Shown: positions 1-10,564 of the stretch, piece after piece | How the letters are laid out: each line of letters begins with the position of its first letter | How positions within the stretch are numbered: position 1 is the first letter of the stretch | The notes under the pieces: model-generated | What the model saw: the letters and a program-made list of their open reading frames with translations, nothing else | Told to the model about the DNA's origin: nothing | Database searches by the model: none | Assembly (NCBI GenBank): GCA_032690845.1 | Contig: CM064424.1 | Location: 38,887,511 to 38,951,510, forward strand | Source of the DNA: Eleusine coracana subsp. coracana | Lineage: Eukaryota > Streptophyta > Magnoliopsida > Poales > Poaceae | Direction: 5' to 3' | DNA length: 64,000 nt | Program-made: the position numbers and the translations under genes

Positions 1-2762
1 GGCCTGCCGTCCAGGGACAATCCCGTGGAATGGCGCACCCGGCGGTTAGAGGCGTGACCAGTCGATATCGAGCAAATCAAGCGTGTCACCATACAGGATA
101 TTGATACAGCTCCCACCGTCCATCATTACCTTGGAGAGTCTAACATCCGCGATGATGGGATCGACCACGAGCGGGTATCGACCCGGCCGGGGGACGTGTT
201 GAGGGTGGTTCGACCGACGAAGGTGATCGGTGAGTCCGACCATTTGAGGAAGGCCGGAGTGGCAGGCTCTACCATGAAGACCACGCCCCGCTCGATCTTT
301 AATGTGCGGCAGCTTCCCCGGGACTTAGGTCCCGTGAAAATCATGTGGCAGGCCGTGGGGTTAGGAAACATTGACCCCCTTTGTTCGTTGTCGTCATCGT
401 CGCCCGTGGGATCCTGCACCTCGGGTCCCAGCGCCTTCTCCGCATCCCCTTTCTTGGCTTCGTCTCGGAGGAATTTCTTTGTCATGGAGTAGTCCTTGAG
501 GAGGTGCTTGACGGGAACCCATGGTTGGGGCACGAACCATTCCACTTCTTCTCGAAGTGGTTCGGAGCCTCCCCTATCGCGGGTCATGGCGGTTTGCGGT
601 CGGCGGCGGACACGACTGGGCCACGCATCATCCGTGACTTGTTCTTCTTTTTCTTGGGATGGTCGGGCGTGACGTTGGTGACCGCCTCTTCGCACTTGCC
701 TTTTCCCTTCCCCTTCGGCGCATGCTGGAGGACCGTTCCAACACACTCCTTGCCGAAGGCGAAGCTCGTGGCAATGTCCAGGAGCTTGCGAGCCGTGCAT
801 GGGCCCTTGTGTCCTAGCTCGTGGATGAGTTGCTCTGAGGTGGTGCCAGAGATGAAGACCCCGACAATGTCCGCGTGGCCCATGTTGGGCAGTTTGTTGC
901 ACTTCTTGCTGAAGCGCCGAATGTAATCCATGAGGGACTCACCGACCTTCTATCGACAATTCTTGTGGTCCCAAGGGTTGCTCGGGCGAACGTACGTCCC
1001 CTGCAAGTTGCCAACAAAAACGTCCCTCAAGTCGCCCTAGTCATAGATTTGAGCCTTGGGGAGGTGATCGAGCCAGGCGCGGGCTGAGTCTGTGAGGTAT
1101 AGGGGGAGGTTGCGGATGATGGCTAGGTCGTTGATGGCTCCCCCTGCCTGGCATGCGAGGCGGTAATCCTCGAGCCAGAGACCAGGATCAGTTTCCCCCG
1201 CATATTTGCTGACAGTCGCGGGGGCCCAGAAATGCTGGGGGAACTCGGTGCTGCGGATGCGCCAACTGAAGACCTGTGGCCCAGGAGGGCTCGGGCTCTG
1301 GCTTCACTCCTTGTTGGTGTCATTGTACCAGTCTCCGCGGCGTGGCTGACAACCACTTTCTTTGTGGAGTCGCTCCTTCTCCCGCTCTTACGCTTTGAGG
1401 GTGTGGATGCATCATGCTTTGCCCTAACGAGCTCCAACTGTCATGGACCGAGGCTTTCTTGGGTGTACCCCTACGGGAGCCGGTTGCCAGACCGACTTCT
1501 GCTGTGATCTGGCGATGCTGGTGTCTCCGGTGTGTCGAGACGCAGAGGTCTGCTGGCTGGATTGGGCGGCTCGCCTTAAGGAGCTCTCGGCCTGAAACTC
1601 GGCGGCCTTGGCCAAGAGCGCCGCAACTTTGCACTGGGCTTGCTGAGCCTCTGGCGTGGCGGGTTCGAGAAGAGTCTTGAGTAGCGTGATGTCCGCCACT
1701 ATATTTTGCCCCCCATGGGTGAACTATGCTGGACGTCATGAGCCATACTGTGGGCCTGCCCATCCACGGTGGTACGGGCCAGCTCGCGGTCTAGTTCCGC
1801 TTTCTCGTGCTCTAGCTGGCGCCGGGCTCCTCTAGCTCTGTTTGTCGGGCCTTCAGCCGCTACTGGATATCCTTGTGGTGGTGTGCCGGCTAGGGTCTGT
1901 CGGCATCGGTGACGGGTATGTTGACGAGCGCCTCCCCCGTCGTTGGGTTTGTGGTTGCGGGCATCCCGGGGTTCGCCTGGGCTCTGGCGGCTGAGGTGCC
2001 GGGGTCCCCTGCTGTAGTCGCGGACACGAGCTGTACCATGTGGCATCCGCGCGGGAGGTCGCAGCTCCCCTCAGAGCTCTCGGAGCTGGAGTCGCAATCA
2101 TCCAGCAACCCGATGTCCAGGAGGTCGAGAAGGGGGTGGTCGATTACAGCCACGAAGCCCTGCTCCATGAGGGCAGAGTCCGCGGACCCGAGAGCTAAGT
2201 CTCGAAAATACCCCGTGATGTTTTGGAAACCGCTCGGGTAACCCTTTGGGGGTTGTCCGGTGAGGCGGCTCAGATGAAGAGGCTCTCCGTCGAGGAGCTG
2301 CCCGTGGATGTTCACCAGTGCGAGGCGAAGTGGCGGAGGTCATCATGACTGGGTGTAGGGCCCAGGTAGCCCTCCAAGGGGAGCCAAATCTGGTCGCCAC
2401 GACCGGGTAACGCCGCATGACCCGGCGAGCTCAAGCTGAATCGCGCGCACCGCCTTAGTGGCGATGGTGATGACCGTCATGATGGGGTCTAGGACCGGCT
2501 CATCAACGAGCCTCAGCGTCCTGTCTTTCACGTTCCCGATGTTGAGTGCGCCGTCTGAGTCCACCAGCCACCAGGAGCGCATCGCCTCGTTGGCGGGTGC
2601 TGGGGCCGAAGGTGGCGAAGACGCCAGAATGCTGATGCACAGCAGCTTCCGGTCAGCAGTGGCAACAAATTCAAGGCTCCCGAAGAACACGCTGCTGTCG
2701 GGAGCCCAGAAAGGGAGGGGAGTAGCCATCCGATCCGAAAAGTTGTGAAGCAAAACATGCAA
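1..2762 (-). pseudogene. gag-pro: Element 1: Tat-type Ty3/gypsy gag and start of protease, broken
   Basis: This is the capsid/nucleocapsid region of a gypsy retrotransposon, read from 2762 leftwards, with the start of the aspartic protease at the window edge. A gag N-terminal piece starts near 2730 (MATPLPFWAPDSS, then FGSLEFVATADRKLL) and resembles the gag start of element D. A Ser/Glu-rich linker follows at about 1890-2315. A retrotransposon-gag helical segment lies at 584-931 (YIRRFSKKCNKLPNMGHADI), followed by a Lys-rich tail (KGKGKGK, PKKKKNK). At 46-150 the motif VMMDGGSCINILY is the protease active-site region, with DGGS where DTG or DSG is usual, a variant I know from Tat-type elements. 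The parts lie in different frames, so several frameshifts are present. The rest of pol would lie left of the window. Lineage is inferred from gag and protease motifs. Confidence 0.75.
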
Positions 2763-2783
2763 AGTCCCCTACCTGGTGCGCCA
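2763..2783 (-). other. Primer-binding site of element 1
   Basis: On the minus strand this reads TGGCGCACCAGGTAGGGGAC, a few bases after the LTR end. It has the position and TGG start of a minus-strand primer-binding site, and the same form is seen in element D (TGGCGTGCCAGGAAGGGGAC). I do not name the tRNA. Confidence 0.75.
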
Positions 2784-3056
2784 ACTATTGGTGTTTTAAT
2801 CATCGGCTAGTAGAATTTGTTCTAGGGGTGCGTGCTTTGGACTCAGTAATGGCTTAGCAAGAGGACACAGGGGGTTATACTGGTTCGGGGTGAACCCCTA
2901 CGTCCAGTTCTCAGGCCTGCTCATGTTACTTGCTCCGGGATTGAGTTCAATGGTGGTGAGAGAGGAGGGTGTGCTCCAAGTCTCAGGTGCGAGTGGGCAT
3001 GAAGTGCTGAGTCGTTGTTGTTTCCCTTATCATGCAGAAGAAGAAGAAGGGCTCCC

Positions 3057-3065
3057 CTATATATC
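3057..3065 (-). promoter_or_regulatory. TATA-like box in element 1 LTR
   Basis: The minus strand reads GATATATAG, inside the LTR and about 265 bp upstream of its gag-proximal end. The AG tract lies just upstream in the direction of transcription. The position is plausible for the retroelement promoter; no transcript evidence is available. Confidence 0.45.
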
Positions 3066-3085
3066 CCGAGGGGACATGCCCACTG

Positions 3086-3091
<6 letters not shown>

Positions 3092-3151
<60 letters not shown>
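3092..3151. repeat. (AG)n microsatellite, about 60 bp
   Basis: An uninterrupted run of about 30 AG units in the LTR of element 1. On the transcribed (minus) strand it is (CT)n and lies directly upstream of the TATA-like box. Confidence 0.97.
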
Positions 3152-3153
<2 letters not shown>

Positions 3154-4010
3154 CTACACGTGCATATTTGTTGAAGTCATGCTGGAGAAGGCGAACCCCT
3201 GGTCGACGACCGCGGTCTTCAAGCTTGAGCATCCCATCACACAATCTCGCTGGCCGGAGATGATTCTGCGCTACGGGCTTGCCCCTGTCTTCCATCGTCG
3301 AGTCGTGTCCTCCTCGCCACTGTTGATGGCGTGTTCCATAGGGCATGGCATGATGCATTATGGGTGTCGTCATGTTACGCGGCCGGGTGATCATCATTAC
3401 TGTCCATCAATCGTCCTGCATTGCCACTGTTGAGGGCATCATCGAGCGATGGCATCATCGAGTTCCCTGCCATGCCCGCTTGCATCAACAGGCGTGGGCA
3501 ATGACGAGGGTGGCAAGGCGTACAAGTGGATTTGACCCCCTGATACTGTCTAGGCGTGGCGGGTACGACATTTAAGGCCAAGCAGTTGGCCGTTGAGAGT
3601 TACCGGCTTGATCACCCATCCCCAGTTGGGGTTAGGACACCAGGTCAGACCTTCCCGAGCCCACTTGGGGTTGGGATCGGTCACATCCGCCAGGGTAATT
3701 GAGTTCCCCCATTCCGTCATTTCCGGCCTCGCCTTGTCGGGGCTTGGACTTCTGGTTCGGGGGTCAGAGGTGGCGAAGCCTATCTGGTGACCACGTGGAG
3801 CCCGTGATGGGAGGACCTGACCCCGTCTGTAGGGTTGAGCGGGATGAGGCGCGATAGGACTCCCGACCCCTGCTAGGGGGGTCGGGCACAGCGGATCGCT
3901 CGACCCATGGCAAGGGGTCGAACGAAGTACGGCCAGCTCCTGTCTACCTAAGGGTCGGCCGAGTTGGGAGCGCGGTGCGACTTTCACGGTTTAAAGTGGG
4001 ACTTATCACA

Positions 4011-5059
4011 CGGATGGTCATTAGGGAGCGCCACATGGCACTTCGATATTTACCCTCAATAACAAGACTTCAAAAATTCTGGATAAAAATGTGATTGGGG
4101 AGGTGCTAGGAAGGTTGTATAAGGAAGATTTAAAGATTGAAGAATTTGAGATCGAACAAGCAAAGAGGCTTCTTGACCGGTGTTTTGTCCCCTCACCTTA
4201 CGAAGGACTTTGCGGGGTATATGCAATCGAGCTTACACATAACGAGCAGAAGAAGATCCCTACATACCTTGAAAGATAGGAGATAAGGAGCTTCCTAAGG
4301 CTCTTTGTGTTTTGGGCTCCCATGTTAGTCTAATGACATATGAAACATTCATGAAAATACCATACGAAATAAAAGGGCAAATGTTGGGGACCGAGTGAGA
4401 ACTGATTATGGCAAATGGTAGACGAACTAAGCCATTAGGAGTCATCAAGAATATAAAAATTGAAGTCTGAAGGAACATCATTCTGGTAGATGTACAATGA
4501 GTTTATCAACTCTCTTAATAAGTTATTTGAAGTATTAGACATTGAAGAGGAACTACAGGATGGAGATCTCGTGCTGATCGACATAGTGAGGGAAGCCAAG
4601 ATTTTGAACCTCTGGGTGACCTGGATCCAGTAGAGGCACCAAAGGTCGAACAAAAGGAACTTCCTAAAGGTCTAAGGTATGAATGCTTGGGAAAGAATAA
4701 ACTATGCCCCTTTATAGTTAATAGTGCCTTGACCAAGGAAGCAACAAAGTGATTGCTAGCTATTCTAAGGAGATACAAAAAGGCTATTGGGTATTTCTTG
4801 GATGACATCAAAGGAATTAATCCAGTCTTTTGCACACACAAGATAAATTTGGAAGAGTCAGCTAAGACGGTGGTTGAAGGCATGAGAAGATTAAAAGAAG
4901 GAATGAAGGAAGCGGTGAAGAAAGAAGTCTTTAGATGATGTGGACAAGGGTTCCCGATCTTCTGAAAGGTTTTGGTAAGTTAATTTGGTTGGAGGCGACA
5001 CACAAATCGATCCAGCTTCAGAACAACACGTTGTAAACCCCGCAATCATAGCACGATAT
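4011..5059 (+). pseudogene. Decayed Athila-type gag/protease fragment
   Basis: This is a remnant of the gag C-terminal/protease region of an Athila-like gypsy element. The frame at 4091-4279 (IGEVLGRLYKEDLKIEEFEI, then RLLDRCFVPSPYEGLCGVYA) matches the corresponding part of element G at 27,800-27,970. A later piece at 4750-4940 (RYKKAIGYFLDDIKGINP) matches the pre-RT linker of G near 27,000. Between them are many stops and frameshifts. The left edge abuts the LTR of element 1 and the right edge abuts the LTR of element B. From about 4950 to 5059 I see nothing identifiable. It may be the target into which element 1 and/or B inserted. Confidence 0.75.
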
Positions 5060-5378
5060 TGTTGACGGTCTTTAAATACCATTTCCTCCCATCAATATTA
5101 CTCAAAATAAAGGAGGATTCAATATTCTCACCATGCATGTTAGTTAGAATTAAACAATATCCACTTGTGCTTGGATAAATACTCACATGTAGGAGAATTA
5201 TCAAAAGAGAGGAGAAAACACAAAAATGTGGTGTAGAAACAGAACACCGACCAATCAGAGTTCGCCAACAGGGATTCCCATGGATCAAATGGCCCACGTA
5301 CAAAACCAAACCAACATACAGAAGGCCTAAGCCGTGGAGGAGCAAAGGGGGGCCACCCACCAGTGTGCCAGAGCAGCC

Positions 5379-5393
5379 GGGGGGGGGGGGGGG
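5379..5393. repeat. Run of 15 G
   Basis: An uninterrupted poly-G run in the element B LTR, about 70 bp upstream of the TATA box. Its length may be unreliable in any assembly. Confidence 0.9.
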
Positions 5394-5464
5394 CACTAGG
5401 CCCCAGCCCTATTTTGATCCCCTTAGGGCAGGAGTTACCGACCTCAGAACCGCCTTTGGACAAC

Positions 5465-5473
5465 TATAAAAGG
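5465..5473 (+). promoter_or_regulatory. TATA box in element B LTR
   Basis: TATAAAAGG, followed by GAGTGTGGCTC and a pyrimidine-rich leader, then a T-rich region that could hold the polyadenylation signal. The same arrangement is seen in the element A LTRs (TATAAATAG). Confidence 0.65.
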
Positions 5474-6422
5474 AAGAGTGTGGCTCACTCCTCAACATAG
5501 ACCAATAAGAATTACTCTCTTTGTCATTTCCAGTTTCTCTCTAGTTTTAGTGGAGTTAGGCTTAGGATAGAGTCTTCTCCAGTTCGCAATTCTTCCTTGG
5601 AGTTTTGGTATTGCTCTTGTATCTTTCTCCTTTTGTAAGACTTTATTCTATTTAATATATTTAGTCTTTCTATATAGTTATGCTTGGGTCATGTGTTTCT
5701 TGTTTGATTATATGTTTGACATAAACCCTTACTATAGTCTTTATTCATATAATTATAATGATGCATGATTGATGTTTGGCTTAGATCATTTCCATGTGCT
5801 TAGTGTTTAGTTAAATTTTATTACTCCTTTTTTGATCCATCGCTAGGGGATTAGGGGTATTGTTCTAGAGATGTAAGCGTGATGCTTAGATCAATAGAAT
5901 GCATTATTTATCGTGTAGCCCATGGATTGCTAGGGGTAGGTAGTAGGTGGTGATAACCATATCTGTCCTTTGAAATCCCCCATGTTCGGCTATGCAATAG
6001 GCTCTTGGCCGGAATCATATTGTGGATGCAGGGGAAAACCGGATGCCCTGGGTATGATGATCCGATTGTCTTGCATTGTCTATGTATCTGTATATTAGTA
6101 TATAATGTAGACTATGTAGCTATATAAAAGAAACATAGGAACTTAGTTCTTTCTCTGTCCTTCTCCACTAGACTAGTATTTATTTATCTTGAGTATGTTA
6201 TTTATGTGTCCACTACCTATGTTTATCATTATCCTTACCCCCGTGAGGACTTTGTCTTGTAATCCAATGTGCAATGTTTAGAACATGGTAATACTCTTAT
6301 CAATCCCCAACCTTCCTTTGGGATAAAATAAATACGATATCCTAAATACTTCCAGGTGAAATGCTGCAATGGTATTCTCCATGCGCTTGTGGACTTTATC
6401 CATTCGTTAAAGATTATAAACA

Positions 6423-6640
6423 AACATTTTTGGCTTTGTTGCTTAGGAAACTTAGTGACAACGCTAAGAAATGTCAACAAGCATTTTTGGCACTATTGCC
6501 GGGGATAGTAATATTTTTGGTGCGGTGCTAAGACATGTGAACAAGCATTTCTAGTGCCGTTGCCGAGGATAGTAATATTTCTGGTGCGATGCTAAGAAAT
6601 CTCAACAAGCATTTCTGCCACCATTGCTGGGGAAGTCAAT
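6423..6640 (+). repeat. Four tandem tRNA-Asp-like primer-site units (element B)
   Basis: Four PBS-like sites start at 6431 (TGGCTTTGTTGCTTAGGAAA), 6488 (TGGCACTATTGCCGGGGA), 6552 (TAGTGCCGTTGCCGAGGA) and 6616 (TGCCACCATTGCTGGGGA). Each sits in a larger unit that begins CAACAAGCATTTCT or a variant; spacings are 57, 64 and 64 bp. All resemble the complement of a plant tRNA-Asp 3' end (TGGCGCCGTTGCCGGGG). Which unit is adjacent to the true LTR end cannot be settled without the 3' LTR. Confidence 0.85.
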
Positions 6641-6749
6641 TGATCAAAAGAATTACCTATGTTCTATGCTTGCAAATGAGATTATTTGGCATTTGCCTGA
6701 ATAGGCTAAACTTGTCTATTTTCTCCTTTTGCGTTAAAACAAGGTAATG

Positions 6750-7700
6750 CATGACCGCTTCACCTTGCCTTAAAATTATATTGAAGATCCCGAACAGCTC
6801 TTGAGAAGGGTACATGCATGTCTCGTCCCTCCTCAAAAGTTTGTGTCTGCAAGTGAACCAGTCATCCCCGCACCATCAAGCTTCAAGGTCATGGCCTAGA
6901 AGAGTCTTCGTGATTTCTTCGCTTCTTTGGCGTCCAACATTCCTGTTGCACCCAACATCACGGGAGATACGAATTTTGAGATCAAGACGGGTCTCATTAC
7001 CATGGTGCAGGCCAGCCTATTCTGTGGGAAGGCCAATGAGGACGCCAACGCCTATTTGTAACAGTTTCTGGAGATTTGTAGCACCTTCAAGATGAAGGAC
7101 GTCTCTCAAAACACCATTCGCCTTCGTCTGTTTCCGTTCTCCCTCCTAGGGAGGGCAAAACAGTGGTTCTTCATGAGCAAGGATGCTGTGAGTACCTGGG
7201 AAAAGTGTTCAAAGGCGTTCCTCGCCATGTTCTTCCCATTGGGCAAATCCAATGCCCTTTGCGGGAGAATTTCAAGCTTTCAGCAGTAGTCCAAGGATTC
7301 AATCTTCGAGGCTTGGGAGAGGCTGCAAGAATACATTGTTTCCTGTCCTCATCACGGGATGAATGGCTTATCATCTAGAACTTCTACAATGGGATGGCTC
7401 CATCAGCGCATGACCATATTGATGCTGTTGCAAGAGGAGCCTTCTTCTCACTGGTCGTTGAAAAGGTTAAAGAACTTATTGAGAAGATGGTCTCCAACCT
7501 AGAGCATGCACAGTGTTAAGGTGGTGGACATGCTAGCCGCTAAAATGGACCTCCACATGAAGAAGATGGATGAACAATCCAAGGGACATGAAGTCAGCAC
7601 CGTCAACACCTTAAACGCTCGCATGACGTGCGAGGTCTATGGCAACATGGGTCACTCAGGCAATGACTACCCTAAGACTTGTGAGGACATGCTGTACATG

Positions 7701-7735
<35 letters not shown>

Positions 7736-8325
7736 CGGCTATCATCCACAAGGTGGCAATGGGTGGTATCAACCATGCTCGTATTATGAAGTAGGTAACA
7801 ACTACAACTCTTCAAATAGTTTTAATCAACCCTCTTTGAAAGATCTTGTCTTAGGCCAGACTAAAATTAATGAAACCTTTACTAAAAAGCTTTCGACTAA
7901 TGACAAGACCTTAGAAAGTGTTAATGCTAAGTTAGAAGGTCTTGCTTCTTCCTTAAAGAATCATCTTAGTTTTAAGAAAATGCTAGAAACCCAACTAGCC
8001 CAACTAGCTGTCGCTATTCCTCCCTTCGAGTCACGGAAGATTCGGGGCAACCCGAGTCTCCTATTGAAAATGTTAATATGGTAACCACGAGAAGGGGTAA
8101 GACCACTCGGGACTTGCCATATCCTAACACTGCACGGAAGGACAAGGAAAAGGAAAAGGAAGGACCCTCTGACAAGGATGAAGTAGTACACGACAGAAAG
8201 ATGGCTCCACATGAGTTCTTTGACACCACCTCTATGCCATTTCCCTATTGAAACAAGAAGCTGACTGTGGATGAGCAATTCACCCTCTTTGTCGAAGTTA
8301 TCCAGAAGATCCACATCAATTCACC
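6750..8325 (+). pseudogene. gag: Element B: Athila-type gag, broken and truncated
   Basis: This is the capsid/nucleocapsid protein of an Athila-type element, clearly homologous to the element A gag. The capsid core runs from about 6975 (ITMVQASLFCGKANEDANAY) through 7092-7289 (FSLLGRAKQWFFMSKDAVST) with internal stops. The nucleocapsid part at 7506-8084 has a defective zinc knuckle (CEVYGNMGHSGNDYP) in which the second and fourth ligand Cys are Tyr. A tract of 12 Asn follows, then a segment rich in Gln/Asn/Ser. After 8084 the frame shifts. Homology stops abruptly at about 8325, where element C LTR sequence begins, so protease and pol are missing here. Non-functional. Confidence 0.85.
7701..7736 (+). 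repeat. (AAC)n tract coding poly-Asn
   Basis: Twelve consecutive AAC codons within the element B gag, directly after the zinc knuckle. Equivalent tracts occur in elements A and C. Confidence 0.95.
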
Positions 8326-9043
8326 GGCGGAATTGAAGTCGGCCGGTCGGCCATGGTGGCGTGCAGGCAGGAGAAAGAAGGTCGTTGGGCGGGCGCGCGG
8401 CTGAGAGGACAAGGCAGAGGAGCAAGGGGTGGCAGAGAGGTGGCCAGCATTGACGCACTGTTGCGCGCACGGTTTGAAGGAGAACAGGGCACTAGCGATG
8501 GCAGAGAAGCGGCCGGGAATTGGCTCTGCGCCAGTGAGGAAGAAGGAGAGATTTTGCGCTGCAGCCCTCCATGTTTTGGATTTCTTACAAACAAGTCCCT
8601 GGTCAAAGCTGGTTTTTAATAAATCAAAATAAAATAGCTAGGGATTTCCTAAATTAGTGAAATTTGGTGGACTGACTTTTTAAATGGTGGAGAACACTCT
8701 GGTAAATTTTATTTGAAATTTGCATAAACATATTTTTAGAATTTATTAAATGCATTAATTAGTTACTTAAGAATTAATTAATTAATTAAGGGTCTTGCCA
8801 AGCAGATAGAATGCCCAATAAATTCATAATATTCTATTATATTATTACCAAATTGATGATGAAATTATTTGGCATGAGTTGTATTGAAATTTTGAATTGT
8901 TTCAATAACTTGGTTGCAGGGTTTTTATTTGCCTAGAACTAAATCAATGATTAGGGTCCTATCATTTTATGCTATAATAACCTTGATTAGTGCTAGTGCT
9001 CCTCATATTTGTTAAATTAAGGTGAGACACCTGGGGTGTCACA
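8326..9043 (-). repeat. Truncated 3' LTR of element C
   Basis: Read on minus, it begins TGTGACACCCCAGGTGTC at 9043 and matches the first 718 bp of the complete LTR at 16440-20081 almost base for base. It stops at about 8326, where element B gag begins, so about 2.9 kb of this LTR is missing. Confidence 0.92.
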
Positions 9044-9060
9044 ACCCTCCCTCCTTAAAG
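9044..9060 (-). other. Polypurine tract of element C
   Basis: On minus it reads CTTTAAGGAGGGAGGGT immediately before the 3' LTR start, the expected place for plus-strand DNA priming. Confidence 0.8.
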
Positions 9061-9111
9061 AAATCTCGTCCTGAGATTATAAACAAGGCAAACTAAAGGG
9101 AAGTACGGTGG

Positions 9112-10237
9112 TCAAAACATACCTATGTATGACGACCAAAAGTTCGGGTAGTGAGTACTCAGGAATTCTTCAGATTCCCAAGTAGACTCATCCTCTGAGT
9201 GGTTACTCCATTGAACTTTGTAGAAATTGAGGGTTCTATTACGAGTTGTGTTCTCCTTCTTGTCGAGGATCTTTATGGGTTGTTCGGAGTATGTGAGGTC
9301 GGGTTTGAGTTGGTCATACTCTTCCAAAATTTTGTTGATGGATGGCTTGAGACATCGCTTGAGTTGAGAGACGTGGAAGGTGGGGTGAACTCCAGATAGG
9401 TTGGTGGGTAACCCCAACTTATAGACCACGTTTCCACATCGTTCCAGAATTTGGAATGGTCCAACATAATGGGGAGCTAACTTTCCCTTGACTCTAAACT
9501 GTTGGATACCCTTCATAGGCGACACCTTGAGATAGATGTAGTCGCCCTTGTTGAAGTACAGTGGTCTGCATCGTCTGTTTGCATACTTCTCTTGACGGCA
9601 TTTAGTGGCTTTAAGATTGGCTTGGATGGTACGTACTTTTTCCTCAGCATCCTTGACAAGATCAGGACCAAAGGTTACTCTTTCTCCAGATTCAGACCAG
9701 TTTAGCGGCGTTCTACAACTACGACCATAGAGTGCTTCAAATGATGACATTTTTAGACTCTCCTGGTAACTGATGTTGTATGAGAATTCCGCATAAGGCA
9801 AATACATATCCCAATTTCCACCATGAGTTAAGACACATGCTCTAAGCATATCTTCCAAAATTTGGTCGACACGCTCAGTTTGTCCATCCGTGGTGGCATG
9901 GTAAGCAGAACTCCGGATAAGCTTGGTACCCAAAGATGCATGCAGTTGTTCCAAAAAACAAGCAACAAATTGTGAGCCATGATCTGTAACAATGGTCTTG
10001 GGCACTCCGTGGAGACATAGAATTCTGGCTATGTATAGCTCTGCATATTGTCGTACATTATGTCTATTGTTGCCTGGCAGGAAGTGGGTAGATTTGGTTA
10101 GTCTATCCACAATGACCCAAAATGAATCATGCTTTCGAGAAGTGAGAGGGAGACCAACAACAAAATCCATGCTGATGTCTTCCTATTTCCAAGTGGGGAT
10201 ACTCAATGGTTGAAGTTATCCGGCCTATTTCAAATGA
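9112..10237 (-). pseudogene. int: Element C: integrase core, GPY/F and chromodomain (Tekay-type)
   Basis: This is the longest open part of the element C pol (352 residues from 10170 to 9112). The catalytic triad is visible: Asp2 (MDFVVGLP), Asp63 (VTDHGSQF) and Glu99 (GQTERVD), with 35 residues between Asp63 and Glu99 as in retroviral-type integrases. A GPY/F-like module is at about 237-262 (KLAPHYVGPFQILERCGNVV). The C-terminus (PIKILDKKENTTRNR, then YKVQWSNHSEDESTWESEEF) looks like a chromodomain, which puts the element among chromoviruses; the long LTR and iMet primer site favour Tekay. Upstream at 10171-10237 there is at least one stop, so the ORF is not joined to the zinc-binding region. 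Enzymatically plausible but not expressible as part of a polyprotein. Confidence 0.9.
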
Positions 10238-10564
10238 TCAGTCCGTGACATACTGAGCAATTTCTCGCTTCATCCTTGTCCACCAGAAATTCTTCTTTAA
10301 GTCTTGGTACATTTTATTACTACCCGGATGGATAGAATATTTGGAGTGGTGTGCCTCATCCAAGATCTTCCGTCGAAGTTTAAAGTCCTTTGGTACTACT
10401 AAACGGTTATTAAACCACAGAGTACCGTTCGAGTCTTGGGTGAAGCATTTTGCTTTGCCACCCTTAATGTTTTGTCTGATGTGATTCATACCAACGTCAT
10501 TTTTCTGTGCAGCAACGATTTCTTCACGGATGGTAGAATGCACACTTAGGTTGCTAACCACCAC
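10238..10564 (-). pseudogene. Element C: integrase zinc-binding region
   Basis: A 108-residue open segment with the H-H half of the HHCC finger and its typical surroundings (ILDEAHHSKYSIHPGSNKMY, then FWWTRMKREIAQYV). The frame ends in a stop at the position of the expected CxxC half, so the finger is broken. It connects N-terminally to RNase H remnants. Known role of the family: binding the LTR ends during integration. Confidence 0.85.

Larger units (their letters stand above)
2792..4010 (-). repeat. 5' LTR of element 1
   Basis: The LTR runs from TGTGATAAGTCCC (right end, read on minus) to GATTAAAACA beside the primer site, giving TGT...ACA ends and about 1219 bp. It contains a TATA-like box near 3058 and an AG microsatellite. 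The partner LTR is outside the window, so the boundaries rest on the termini, the adjacent primer site and the abrupt change to Athila-type sequence at 4011. Confidence 0.7.
5060..6422 (+). repeat. 5' LTR of element B (Athila-type)
   Basis: It starts TGTTGACGGTC and ends near TATAAACA, directly before tRNA-Asp-like primer sites. It is alignable by eye with the element A LTR: both share the segment GTGAAATGCTGCAATGGT/GTGAAATGCTACAATGGT and a CTTTCTCCTTTTGTAAGAC-like stretch after the TATA box. A TATA box lies at 5465. No 3' LTR is present, and the right edge is uncertain by up to about 190 bp because of the primer-site repeats that follow. Confidence 0.65.

Noticed and set aside
3092..3151. 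Telomere- or centromere-type satellite
   Set aside because: It is a simple dinucleotide run confined to one LTR, and no higher-order tandem satellite is seen anywhere in the window.
6423..6640. Possible tRNA-Asp gene fragments
   Set aside because: Only the complement of the tRNA 3' end is present, next to LTRs. There is no D-arm or anticodon arm, so these are primer sites and not tRNA genes.
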